From NCBI GenBank assembly GCA_027627225.1, contig CM051029.1, positions 73,723,078 to 73,787,077 of the forward strand: a DNA stretch of 64,000 nucleotides. Direction: 5' to 3'. Below the pieces are notes generated by a model that saw only the letters and a program-made list of their open reading frames with translations, was not told the DNA's origin and did no database searches. Each line of letters opens with the position of its first letter. The first letter of the stretch is position 1. This document shows positions 1-11,000 of the stretch, one piece after another. This stretch comes from Congeria kusceri. Lineage: Eukaryota > Mollusca > Bivalvia > Myida > Dreissenidae. The position numbers and the translations under genes are program-made.

Positions 1-497
1 GCGGCGGCATCACCATCATGATCATCATCACCATCATCATCATCGGCATCATCGGTGGCGGCATCATCATCATCATCATCATCATCGGCGGCATCACCAT
101 CATCATAATCATCACCATCATCAGCGGCGGCATCACCATCATCATAACCATCACCATCATAATCATCAACATCATCATCCTCATCGTTGTCATCATCGGC
201 GGCGGCATCACCATCATCATCATCACTATCACCATCATAATCATCAACATCATCATCCTCATCGTTGTCATCACCATCATCATCATCACTATCACCATCA
301 TAATCATCAACATCATCATCCTCATCGTTGTCATCACCATCATCATCATCACTATCACCATCACCATCATAATCATCAACATCATCATCCTCATCATTGT
401 CATCATCGTCATCATCAGCGGCTGCATCACCATCACCATCATAATCATCAACATCATCATCCTCATCGTTGTCATCATCATCATCATCATCAACAAC
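1..497. repeat. CAT/ATC trinucleotide microsatellite with higher-order units
   Basis: Nearly pure CAT/CAC/CGG triplets. From about 140 to 480 a higher-order unit of roughly 60-70 bp recurs, marked by AATCATCAACATCATC and CCTCATCGTTGTC. The long open frame through it is a repeat artefact (poly-Ile). It lies in the KDM6A intron that runs off the left edge. Confidence 0.95.
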
Positions 498-1093
498 AAG
501 AACTTTTGATCTTGTACAAGGCAACAGTGTTATTTTCTGAAGAAATTTCCACCGAAACATGGCAGCTAAACAATTCTAGAATCATCAATGAGAATTTATT
601 GTTGATCAGAACAAAGAATTCAGTTAAAACAACATCTAACTGGAACATGTTAATATGTTTGTTTATCAATAAATACCTTTTTTATTCTTAATTAGAACCT
701 GTGTGACTGACAATAATTTTACATTTTTTAAATCTCCAAAAACATATCAAATGAACATCTTTTCTTACAATCAAGAATTGACCGTATTTCTGACTTTGAT
801 TGTGTATTAGTTTTAAATATCAAGGCCATTTGAAAGAGTCCTTAGTTTCAAATTGAAAGACCACTCCATACATATAAACGTCAGAAGATGTATGGAAAAA
901 TGTGTTTATGTCTTAGATACAAACAACACAAAATTTTGTTTGGTGCATCACACTATTTTCTGTGCAATAATACAAAATAGCATGTAGACAAGTGCAGAAA
1001 ATCTGATCCTTCAAGCAAATTTAGTTCACAATGCATTCCTTGACAGTCAAAAGAGCCAATCAGCATAGAGCAACAGATAAGGCGCGTATTTGC

Positions 1094-1659
1094 GTAAATA
1101 CGCAATTCTGAAACCCCTTTTACGCAATTAATTTTATACTTGATGAGTAACAAAACTCAATTAAAACACTAAATACGCAAAAAACGGCAAACTCCGTGCA
1201 TAAAGTGATTGACTGACATGGGTACGAAATGACCGATAGATGTGTAAGAAACAGCAGAAAATGGTTACAAAACTGTTATGTTAAGAAACGACAGACACCT
1301 ATAATACGAAGCAGTTTGATTGGAAATAATTTGAGATTTTCAATTAAAACTAGTCAAGAAACCATTGAAATATTCAGTAAATACGCAATTCTGAAACCCC
1401 TTTTACGCAATTAATTTTATACTTGATGAGTAACAAAACTCAATTAAAACACTAAATACGCAAAAAACGGCAAACTCCGTGCATAAAGTGATTGACTGAC
1501 ATGGGTACGAAATGACCGATAGATGTGTAAGAAACAGCAGAAAATGGTTACAAAACTGTTATGTTAAGAAACGACAGACACCTATAATACGAAGCAGTTT
1601 GATTGGAAATAATTTGAGATTTTCAATTAAAACTAGTCAAGAAACCATTGAAATATTCA
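1094..1659. repeat. Recent 283-bp tandem duplication
   Basis: Two almost identical copies, 1094-1376 and 1377-1659, both starting GTAAATACGCAATTCTG and ending AATATTCA. The lack of divergence implies a recent event. No coding content recognised. Confidence 0.95.
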
Positions 1660-1747
1660 GTAATTTTTTTTTTCACACTGGCATGAGATCTTCTAAATAG
1701 TATCAAAACATCGTCGAATTGAGGTTACACTGAATTGGAGACACAAC

Positions 1748-1969
1748 AGGGTAATCGCATAATGGATGGTTTCCCGTCGTTAGTTAGGCCACAAAAACAC
1801 AGAGGGTAATCGCATAATGGATGGTTTCCCGTCGTTAGTTAGGCCACAGAAACACTGAGGGTAATCGCATAATGGATGGTTTCCCGTCGTTAGTTAGGCC
1901 ACAAAAACACTGAGGGTAATCGCATAATGGATGGTTTCCCGTCGTTAGTTAGGCCACAGAAACACAGAG
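1748..1969. repeat. Four 55-bp tandem units
   Basis: Units start at about 1748, 1803, 1858 and 1913 with AGGGTAATCGCATAATGG and contain TTTCCCGTCGTTAGTTAGG. Only one or two bases differ between copies. Confidence 0.93.
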
Positions 1970-2620
1970 GCAAAAATTGACAAGAATAACACTATTTATC
2001 AGTGTAAATGTTTTGTGGCAATGTTTTATATCGTGTCAAAATCGGGTCTACTAATCAGACTGCACCTTGAAAACTGTAAAAAATATTTTCAGAATTTATG
2101 CAGAGTTTAGATACTCATGTGTTGAGAACAATATGCAGGTTTAGTGTTGTGCAAAGAGAAATGGCTATGTTTGTAATAAATTAAAGAAAAACTCACACGA
2201 TTTTCACATCATGGTTGTTGTACAAAATTTGGAGATCATCTTCGTATACTACTCAATTATTTTTATTCTAATGGGGTAACATAACTTAAAGCACTCAAAT
2301 ATTTGTTTCAGTACTCAACTATTTAAAATATGATGGGGTAATACCCAATTCTGAGAGAATCCTTATCTAGCTGCATATGTGCAAAGACGGCTGATAGGCC
2401 CTTTTGGCCATTCCATTTATTATGTAGTGTATCTTTCAAGACATGTGATGTGCTTTCTTTGACAGTGTTTAATTTTGCAGATAAATATTGTCAGGGATTG
2501 CGAGAAATATAGCAAAAACAACCAATGTAGGAATAGTAAATTCCAAAGTTAAAATTCTAGGATTTTACGGAAATAGGTTGCCCATGAAAATATTGTAGAT
2601 GGCTTTCACTGTATATGGTA

Positions 2621-2793
2621 AAACACATGTGATGTGACATAACATTGTCAGAGAACCACTTAAAGAAAACTCATGTGATGTGACATTACACTGTCAGAGA
2701 ACCACTTAAAGAAAACTCATGTGAGGTGACATTACACTGTCAGAGAACCACTTAAAGAAAACTCATGTGATGTGACATTACACTGTCAGAGAA
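2621..2793. repeat. 46-bp tandem repeat, about 3.7 units
   Basis: Repeats of CATGTGATGTGACATTACAC followed by TGTCAGAGAACCACTTAAAG. Units are near identical except the first. Confidence 0.9.
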
Positions 2794-3912
2794 CATCTAA
2801 AAGGCTCTATATTCTGAAGCTTTCTATGAAATTCAAACATTTCATGTAAAAGTACAAGTATTTTGACTTCAAATGTCTTTCTTCTAAGAAAACAAAAATA
2901 AACTGATGAAAGAGAACAATTATATAAAACTGTATGTTTATCTTACACTTGTTTAAACAATTTCCTAAGCTTTTGAACGCATCTTCTTCAGATCGTTTCA
3001 AAGCATTCTATTTTTGTTTATTATAAAACATTCGAAGATGTTTAACTTTTTTTGGTGAAAAACTCAAACATTCTTTCATTTAAAGAAATACACAATAAAA
3101 TGTTGAACTTTTCTCAATTCTTAGTAAAAATATTTATGTATGTAAAATACTTTCAGAAACAGGGCACTGGTATGGACTACGGATGGTAAACGTATTGAAA
3201 TATGAAGGGAATAAAAGCAGGGTGCTGCAATCCGATCCCTTTGGTTCATCCCACCCATATACTGAACATTTCAACAGACATCGTTGGGGTATTAAGTAGA
3301 TGTATTATATAACCAGTACACATGTTTCTTAGTCCATAATATTTAAAGTATTTCGACCTTATTACCGGCTATTTTTTGCTGTAGAGAGAGTGTAAATCAA
3401 TATCTGGACCCGCCAAATCCCCCGCCTACTTTTAAGACGTATCCTTCTACTCCAAAACTTAATGAAACCCCGGCAGTAAGAGCATCTTAGTTCACACAAA
3501 TAAAACCAAAAACAAGAAGAAATGTAACGTAATGAATATATGTCAAAATTAAACAAAAATCTCTTCAACAGACCTCCCCCCCACCCACCCCCACAAGGCT
3601 CAATTTCACTTGCACAATAGTATCATGCGTTGTTCCCAGAACCTTTTCGACTAAGAAATATAGACTGCTTGGTTTACTGACTTACCCTATTGAACACCAC
3701 TAGATATTCCAAAAAGTATCTAGGGATTATTGGATTTTCTGTCCTGTGGTTGTGTCAGAATTTCAGCACCAAATTCACTTTCTCAGAACAGAAAACAAGA
3801 TCACATTTTGGAACAAGTATTATTTATCAACCTTATTTTGTCAAAGTCTGGTTAAGTTTTATTGTAGTGAGAGATATTCTAAATATAGGATCCAGATTCC
3901 AAACATATATTT

Positions 3913-4172
3913 GAGACGCGTCGTGGGAAAACTGGTCTTAATGCATGTGCGTAAAGTGTCGTCCCGGATCAGCCTGTGCAGTCCGCACAGGCTTATCAGA
4001 GACAACGCTTTCCGCTTTTATGGTATTTTTGTTTCAAGAAAGTCTCTTCTAAACATAAATCCACTGTAGGCGGAAAGTGCCGTCCTGGATTAGCCTGTGC
4101 AGACTGCACAGGCTAATCGGGGACGACACTTTACGCACATGCATTAAGTCCGGTTTTCCCATGACACGCCTG
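3913..4172. mobile_element. Fold-back (MITE-like) element, family A
   Basis: Begins GAGACGCGTCGTGGGAAAAC and ends with its inverted form, TTTTCCCATGACACGCC. Each arm also carries TGCATGTGCGTAAAGTGTCG, and the AGCCTGTGCAG / CTGCACAGGCT palindrome occurs in the middle of the arms. About 260 bp, no coding capacity. This is the reference copy for the family A entries below. Confidence 0.85.
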
Positions 4173-4236
4173 ATTTCATGTCATTAATGTGCTTGCAAAG
4201 TGCACATTTTACAGGACACACAGTCTGGCTACATTC

Positions 4237-4715
4237 TAGGAACTTGTTCACAGATTTTGGCATTTTTTAAAGTATGCCATTAAATGTCTTAACTTGACAG
4301 ATTTATGCATCGGAATTAAAAGGCTCAAGTATAATAACTAGAAAAGTATTTAGAAAAAAAACAGAAAAAAAACATTGGTCCCACCGGGGTTCGAACCCGG
4401 GACCTCCGGATTAAAAGGCTATCGCCTTAACCACTCGGCCATTCCGACTTTTATATGTCATGCTGCATTATTTACTTAATGTAAATGATCTACGTGTTGT
4501 CAAATATTTCAACGAAAACAACAGAAACACTCCAAATTATGCCATTGTTCAGCGTTACAAACGCTTTATAATTTTATCAATTTCAACTGATGATAACTCA
4601 TAAACGAAACGGTTTTTACAGTATATTTCTAGGTCCATAGTGTTATTTTGCTCCCTTGTACTCACTGTCCTTTTATTTTTGAAATCGGTGACAAAAAGTT
4701 GAAAAATTGTCAATT
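4237..4715 (-). mobile_element. tRNA-headed repeat, family D (SINE-like)
   Basis: On the minus strand positions 4450-4378 resemble a Ser/Leu-type tRNA: GGCCGAGTGGTTAAGGCGAT is an A-box-like stretch and GGGTTCGAACCC a B box. The acceptor stem does not pair, so it is not a functional tRNA. The flanks match 20175-20690 and, inverted, 27093-27495. Ends carry CTTGTTCACAGATT-like sequence in opposite orientations. Confidence 0.75.
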
Positions 4716-4790
4716 TGTCTGACCGGACTGACCAGAAAATAGAGTCAAGCCCTTTAGCTATGCACCTTTCACAATGTCATCACGACGGGT

Positions 4791-4928
4791 CACGACTACC
4801 AGAGACGGTTTGGCTATTCACTTTGGGAGACTTAGCTTACCCTATTGAACACCACGTGTCACGACTACCAGAGACGGTTTGGCTATTCACTTTGGGAGAC
4901 TTAGCTTACCCTATTGAACACCACGTGT
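4791..4928. repeat. 69-bp tandem duplication spanning the exon 11 donor
   Basis: Copies 4791-4859 and 4860-4928 are identical and each contains the last 19 bp of exon 11 and GTAAGC. The authentic donor GT is at 4909-4908 and the decoy at 4840-4839. Using the decoy would add 69 nt whose first complete codons are GGG TAA, an immediate stop. Confidence 0.93.
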
Positions 4929-5008
4929 CGGCGCTGGCCTCCGACTTGTCGATGGACTTCCGGTATGACACAAACGCATCATGCACTTTCCCGAGGCTGG
5001 AGTAACAC
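4910..5008 (-). CDS. KDM6A: KDM6A coding exon 11 (last in window)
   Basis: Acceptor GTTTCAG, G completes arginine, then [18 protein letters not shown], followed by [14 protein letters not shown] plus GG, then donor [22 protein letters not shown] is identical to vertebrate UTX over this stretch. It leaves in phase 2. The last 19 bp of the exon and its donor are inside a 69-bp tandem duplication, so a second identical donor lies 69 bp further into the intron. Downstream exons were not found between 1 and 4900 and must lie beyond the left edge. Confidence 0.96.
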
Positions 5009-8000
5009 CTGAAACAGACAGGGCAGACGATGTTGTAACTTTAATACACCCTGGAAGTGATGGCATTACTTTGATCCAGCAAATTCTTTTACTCATAAGT
5101 ACTGGAGGAAAACTTATTTGCTACATTAGGCAGTGGCAATTGCTGTTTTGATAAAACTGAAGATCCAGCAAATGTAACCACTATTGTTATATAAAATTTG
5201 GTTTTCAAAAGGAGGAAATCAGTTTAAAGGATGGCAACTAACACTTCTGTTGCAGACTACATACCTTCCGAGGAGGTACCAGGTCTGGCCGTTGGACTTG
5301 TCGTAGGTCAGTGACTCCTTGAGATGATGCAGGGCAAGTTCCTCCCTCACCGTCTTCTCTCCAAGGCAGTCTATCGTGTGGTACAGCCAACCTGAAATTC
5401 AGTATGACATGTGGTACAACCAGTCTCAAATACGGTATGACGTGGTAAAACCAGTCTGAAATACGGTATAACATGTGGTACAACCAGCCTGAAATACAGT
5501 ATGACATGTGGTACAACCAGCCTGAAATATGGTATGACATGTGGTACAACCAGCCTGAAATATGGTATGACGTGATACAACCAGCCTGAAATATGGTATG
5601 ACGTGGTACAACCAGCCTGAAATATGGTATGACATGTGGTACAACCAGCCTGAAATATGGTATGACATGTGGTACAACCAGCCTGAAATATGGTATGACG
5701 TGGTACAACCAGCCTGAAATATGGTATGACATGTGGTACAACCAGCCTGAAATATGGTATGACATGTGGTACAACCAGCCTGAAATATGGTATGACATGT
5801 GGTACAAGCAGCCTGAAATATGGTATGACATGTGGTACAACCAGCCTGAAATACGGTATGACATGTGGTACAAGCAGCCTGAAATACAGTATGACATCTG
5901 GTACAAGCAGCCTGAAATACGGTATGACATGTGGTACAAGCAGCCTGAAATACAGTATGACATGTGGTACAACCAGTCTGAAATACGGTATGACATGTGG
6001 TACAACCAGCCTGAAATATGGTATGACATGTGGTACAACCAGCCTGAAATATGGTATGACATGTGGTACAACCAGCCTGAAATTCAGTATGGCATGTGGT
6101 ACAACCAGTCTGAAATACGGTATGACATGTGGTACAACTAGCCTGAAATACAGTATAACATGTGGTACAACCAGACTGAAATATGGTATGACATGTGATA
6201 TAACCAGCCTGAAATACGGTATGACGTGGTACAACCAGCCTGAAATACAGTATGACATGTGGTACAAACAGCCTGTAATACGGTATGACATGTGGTACAA
6301 CCAGCCTGAAATGCAGTATGACATGTGGTACAACCAGCCTGGATTATGGTATGACATGTGGTACAACCAGTCTGAGATACGGTACGACATGTGGTACAAC
6401 CAGTCTGAGATACGGTACGACATGTGGTACAACCAGTCTGAGATACGGATATGACATCCAGTGCTCACAAGGTTATGTTTGCAGTAAGAAATGGAGGAAA
6501 GCAACCAAGAACAAATGTGTGATGTTCAGAGATCTCACGTTTACGTTTGGAATCCTCAAACTGAGGAAAGCAATGAAAACACAGGCCAGACATTCATCTA
6601 TCTCTTGGTTAAGTGTGGAATCAGCAAATGTAGAAAAGCAATGAATGAGTAAATAAAAGCCTATTGGGAACCCTTTGAGACTATGAAAATGACTCTAATC
6701 ATCACTTCCCTAGGTATCACTGAAATTTTTAACATTGCCTTTTTTTAAATAACTTTGACTTGCTATCATAAATCAAGTCAATCAACACAGGCCACGCAGA
6801 AACTCGTCCCATCTCAATATGTACAGCTGACACCCTCCACCCACTCACCGTACAGCTGACACCCTCCACCCACTCACCGTACAGCTGACACCCTCCACCC
6901 ACTCACCGTACAGCTGACACCCTCCACCCACTCACCGTACAGCTGACACCCTCCACCCACTCACCGAGCTGCTTGTGTGCGGTGGCCTTGTACGGGTCCT
7001 CACTACAGTCCTCAGACGCTATGAACTGATCGTACGCCTCCTTGGCTTGCCGGTACTGGCCCTTAAACATGATAGCAACCGTATGTATATTACTATAGCA
7101 CCAAATTTTTTGTTTTTTGTTTGGATTTTTCGCCATATTTAACAGTATTTCAGTCATATCACGGCGGTCAGTTAACCTACTCACACTTTTCCTGGGCAAG
7201 CTTAGCCGATCTAAGCGGTTTACCAGTAATAAGTGCACATACTTATGCAGTAACTGACAACTGCCCTACTTGAATCAGAACTAGGGGGAGAATGGCCGTA
7301 GAAATAATTTCATGACCAATCCCCACACAAGTTATGTGGCCGGGCTGGGGTTCAAACTCATGGACCCCGGATTGACAGTCTAGCGCTCTACCGACTGAGT
7401 CCGGCTTAAGAAAAAATACTGAAACATACCAGCTAGAGTAAGTTTATTCTACTAGATCTGTTTGTACTAACAATAACAAAGTTAGTAGCAATTTCTTTTC
7501 TTTAATTTGCAATAATATTTTGCCTTTTCGAATACGTTATATCCCTATTTTTTCCTTTTTTCATTTTAGTAGCCAAAAGTAGCCAAAAATATTTTGGAAC
7601 GCGGGTAGCATTCGGAAAATACAGCATTTAATCATTTCCCCCAAAAAATCGGTTGAAATGTAAAATTACGAAAGTTCAACTTTTTTATTTATTTAAACTG
7701 GCATGTATGATATAAATTTACAACAGTTTAGATAATATATTGATACTGTCCTAATTAATATGCCAATTATGACAAAGAATTATCAAATTGCAATGAATGC
7801 CCAGCAACAAAAAAATAAACAAATACACAACACACAAGTATTTCTGACAAGAGAGAATAATCCAATTCACACTTTTTAAAAAACTCAACCCTCACTGTCA
7901 CATAAAACCTGGCCTGCCATGGTATTTAATATGTTTCACATTCATGCCAGTAAGGAATGCAGCTATTACTCAACGTATCTGACAATCTCCTTATTCTGGG

Positions 8001-11000
8001 TCAACGGTTTAAGGATGGAGATCAAAAGGTTGTGAGCCTCGTGTAAATATGTGTGTCATCAATGTCAACCCGTACCCGCAATGCCTGCCCTCAATAAGAA
8101 ACAGGACGTAAACCCGTACCCGCAATGCCTGCCCTCAATGAGAGAGAAACAGGACGTAAACCCGTACCTGCAATGCCTGCCCTCAATGAGAGAGAAACAG
8201 GACAGCAGGAACAAGGTTTGGGACTCAATAACTCTCGAGAATTTTTTATTTTTAACACAACCCTCACTGTCACACATAAAACCTGGCCTGTCATGGTATT
8301 TAATATGTTTCACATTCATGCCAGTAAGGTATGCAGAAATTACTCAACGTATCAAGGGAAGTTAGTAATTTACTCCCAGTTTTTGTCACAGGACTTCTAA
8401 AATTGCTGCCATGGAAGTTGCAGAACTTCCAAAATTTCAGCCGTTGAAGTTCCATCATGTAAGGATGAACAAGTTAGAAGAAAAATTAAGTAATTTATCT
8501 AAATGTTAACCTCTTTCACTGAATGAACTGGCATATAAACACTTGATGAAGATGAAACTTGATGAAAAAGAACTAACCTTAAAAAAAACTTGATTTTTTT
8601 TTTTTTGTGGGGGGGGGGGTTTCCGTTCCGTATAGTTTATTATACTCGTCAATAGATGTGTGGGGGTCGAAGGCATCCCCCTCCACACCGTACATTATAC
8701 ATTGAATGCATGCACAATTTTACATGTATAATATAAAGTGTCGTCCACAAAATAGAAAATAGATATTCAGTGCTCCAGTGATGGTACACACATTAAATAT
8801 AAGAGTAACATGAGCGCGTAATGTTACCATGCTTTTCAAAACATAGAGGAATTGATATACAGTATAAAATGATACAAAAATTATTTATGCAAGTCGCATA
8901 GCACATTGTTCTACCGGAAAAGAGGTAGCAAACAGTCCCATTCTTTATTAGTAGTTAAATTGTTAAAGTAGTTTATTTCTTTCAGAAAAAAAAATATGAT
9001 AGTGTACAGAAAAATAAGACTTTGCAGCTTTAACAGTAGGTAATGTTTGATTCATTTTACAATTATAAATAAACATTTTAGTGAGAAGGAAAGTTAGATT
9101 CAAAGGATAATTTGTATATGTCCTAATATAAACGAAGGTGCGTTAATGAGATCTGCAAATTTTTTGAATTTTATCCTTAATTTCATTTCTGAAATACTCA
9201 TGACTTATGTAGCACAGTACTGTTAAAACTTCCAAATATTATGAGCAAAACTTCCAAAATCACAGGCCAGGAAGTTCAAACTTCCAGTTTTCATAAGTTA
9301 ATGAAAGCCCTGAATTGAGAGAGAAACAGGACAGCAGGAACAGGGATTGGGACTCAATAACTCTCCAGAAAATTTCCACTGAATGAAAGCTTATCATGAG
9401 TAGTCAAATAGTTCAAATGTTAATGCGAAAAATCGATTATGAGTAGACAAAAGTAAATGTGAATGAAAGATTACGGGTAGTCGAATAGTCCAAAACTAAT
9501 TGTAAAAGATTATGGATAGTCAGTGTCAAAAAGGTGAAAAGTAAATCTGAAAGAAAGATTAAGAGTACCAGTAGTCAAATAGGTCAAAACATCTGAGATT
9601 ATTTACTTCAATTGTTTATCTTATGATAACAGTATTTATCATCTATGATGATGGTATTTACAGCATTTACATGCTTGTAATGCTGTAACATGCATTTTTC
9701 CTAAACAGGTGTACCCTACAAAACACAAGCCAGTCATTCATACAGATGTGACTCACGCCCAGCAGGCACTCCTAAGGGCTTATCAGAAGTGCACTCTCAC
9801 ATGCCACAGCATTTCCTCCCTTGCACCAAAGAACAATGACCCAATTTCTTCCCCCAAACATTCAGGGATGAATCAGTGGGTATTGAAAGAGGAGGGGGAG
9901 GAAGGTTCGGTATTGTCAGATTTATTGGTGAGCAAGTGCCACATCAACTCTTGCTATGCTTAAGTGTTGTTTCTTCCAACATTGTTCCAGTTGCTATGAT
10001 TCAGATTTATTTTCTCTCTTCATTATATTCAAGCAAGCAATTACAAACACATTTCGATGCATGCTCTACTACATGTAATAACTGCACAAGACCCTTTTAT
10101 GTGATTCACCCCATAAAACTCATCTATTAAACATTGCGAGATAATACTACTTCGTGAATTATTTTTGCTTTTACATAAACACATTGTCCAGAAAGCCACA
10201 CATATACTCAAATAACCGCACATAATTTAAGAATAGTTAAATCTTATTATACCATTTTTCTTAATAATGTATCACACTAACCTGGCCTGGATTAATGAAT
10301 ATAATGAATGAATACACCAGTTTTGAAACTGATTCCTATAATCTCTAATACACCAGTTTTGAAACTGATTCCTATAATCTCTATCTTAAATACAAACACA
10401 TAAAAAATAGTGCTTGTTATATATCACTAACAACACTGAAGTTCCCTAGCTTACGACAGCAGGAGCCCCCCACCCCACCCCCCTACACTTACATAGCTTA
10501 CGACAGCAGGAGCCCCCCACTCCACCCCCCTACACTTACATACACCCACATTTAGCAGGAGCCCCCCACCCCACCCCCCTACACTTACATACACCCACAT
10601 TACTAGCGTTCATTTACGAATACCGCTAGCGGTGAGTTATACCTCAGTTAAGCGATGTGTATCAACTTTATAAACGGTAAATCTTTTTTATGAATTGTGA
10701 AAGTCTATTATCTATTGCCGTGCCTACATCATTAAAAGTGCATATTGACACTACGGCAGTGTATAAATTCCAACTGCGGCTGAATATTAAATGACAAACT
10801 GTTGTGACACACACAGTTAAGTATGTCTACTTCAGTTATTATTGGATATTTTATCCATTTATCATAGCCAAACTTTAGAGAATTATATAAAATAGAAATC
10901 TACGTGAAGCTCTGCTGTCAGGATGAACAACTAAAATTATAGTGTTCAACCAACATTTACTTACAACACATTTTAACTGAAAATTTGCATAGGTATAGAT

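Noticed and set aside
18..509. Open frame of 163 codons, mostly isoleucine
   Set aside because: Direct product of the CAT/ATC microsatellite; no protein character.
4378..4450. tRNA-like sequence with GGGTTCGAACCC
   Set aside because: The acceptor stem does not pair and related copies are embedded in longer repeats, so it is a tRNA-derived repeat and not a tRNA gene. The same holds for 20318-20390, 27310-27380, 30060-30140 and 62280-62355.
5238..6504. Long frames of 277 and 377 codons (minus) and 170-242 codons (plus)
   Set aside because: They arise because the 33-bp minisatellite has no stop in several frames. Only the first 127 bp (5265-5391), in another frame, is a real exon.
9709..9963. 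84-codon plus-strand frame after an AACAG
   Set aside because: No recognised domain, no matching donor, and it lies in an intron without other coding signs.
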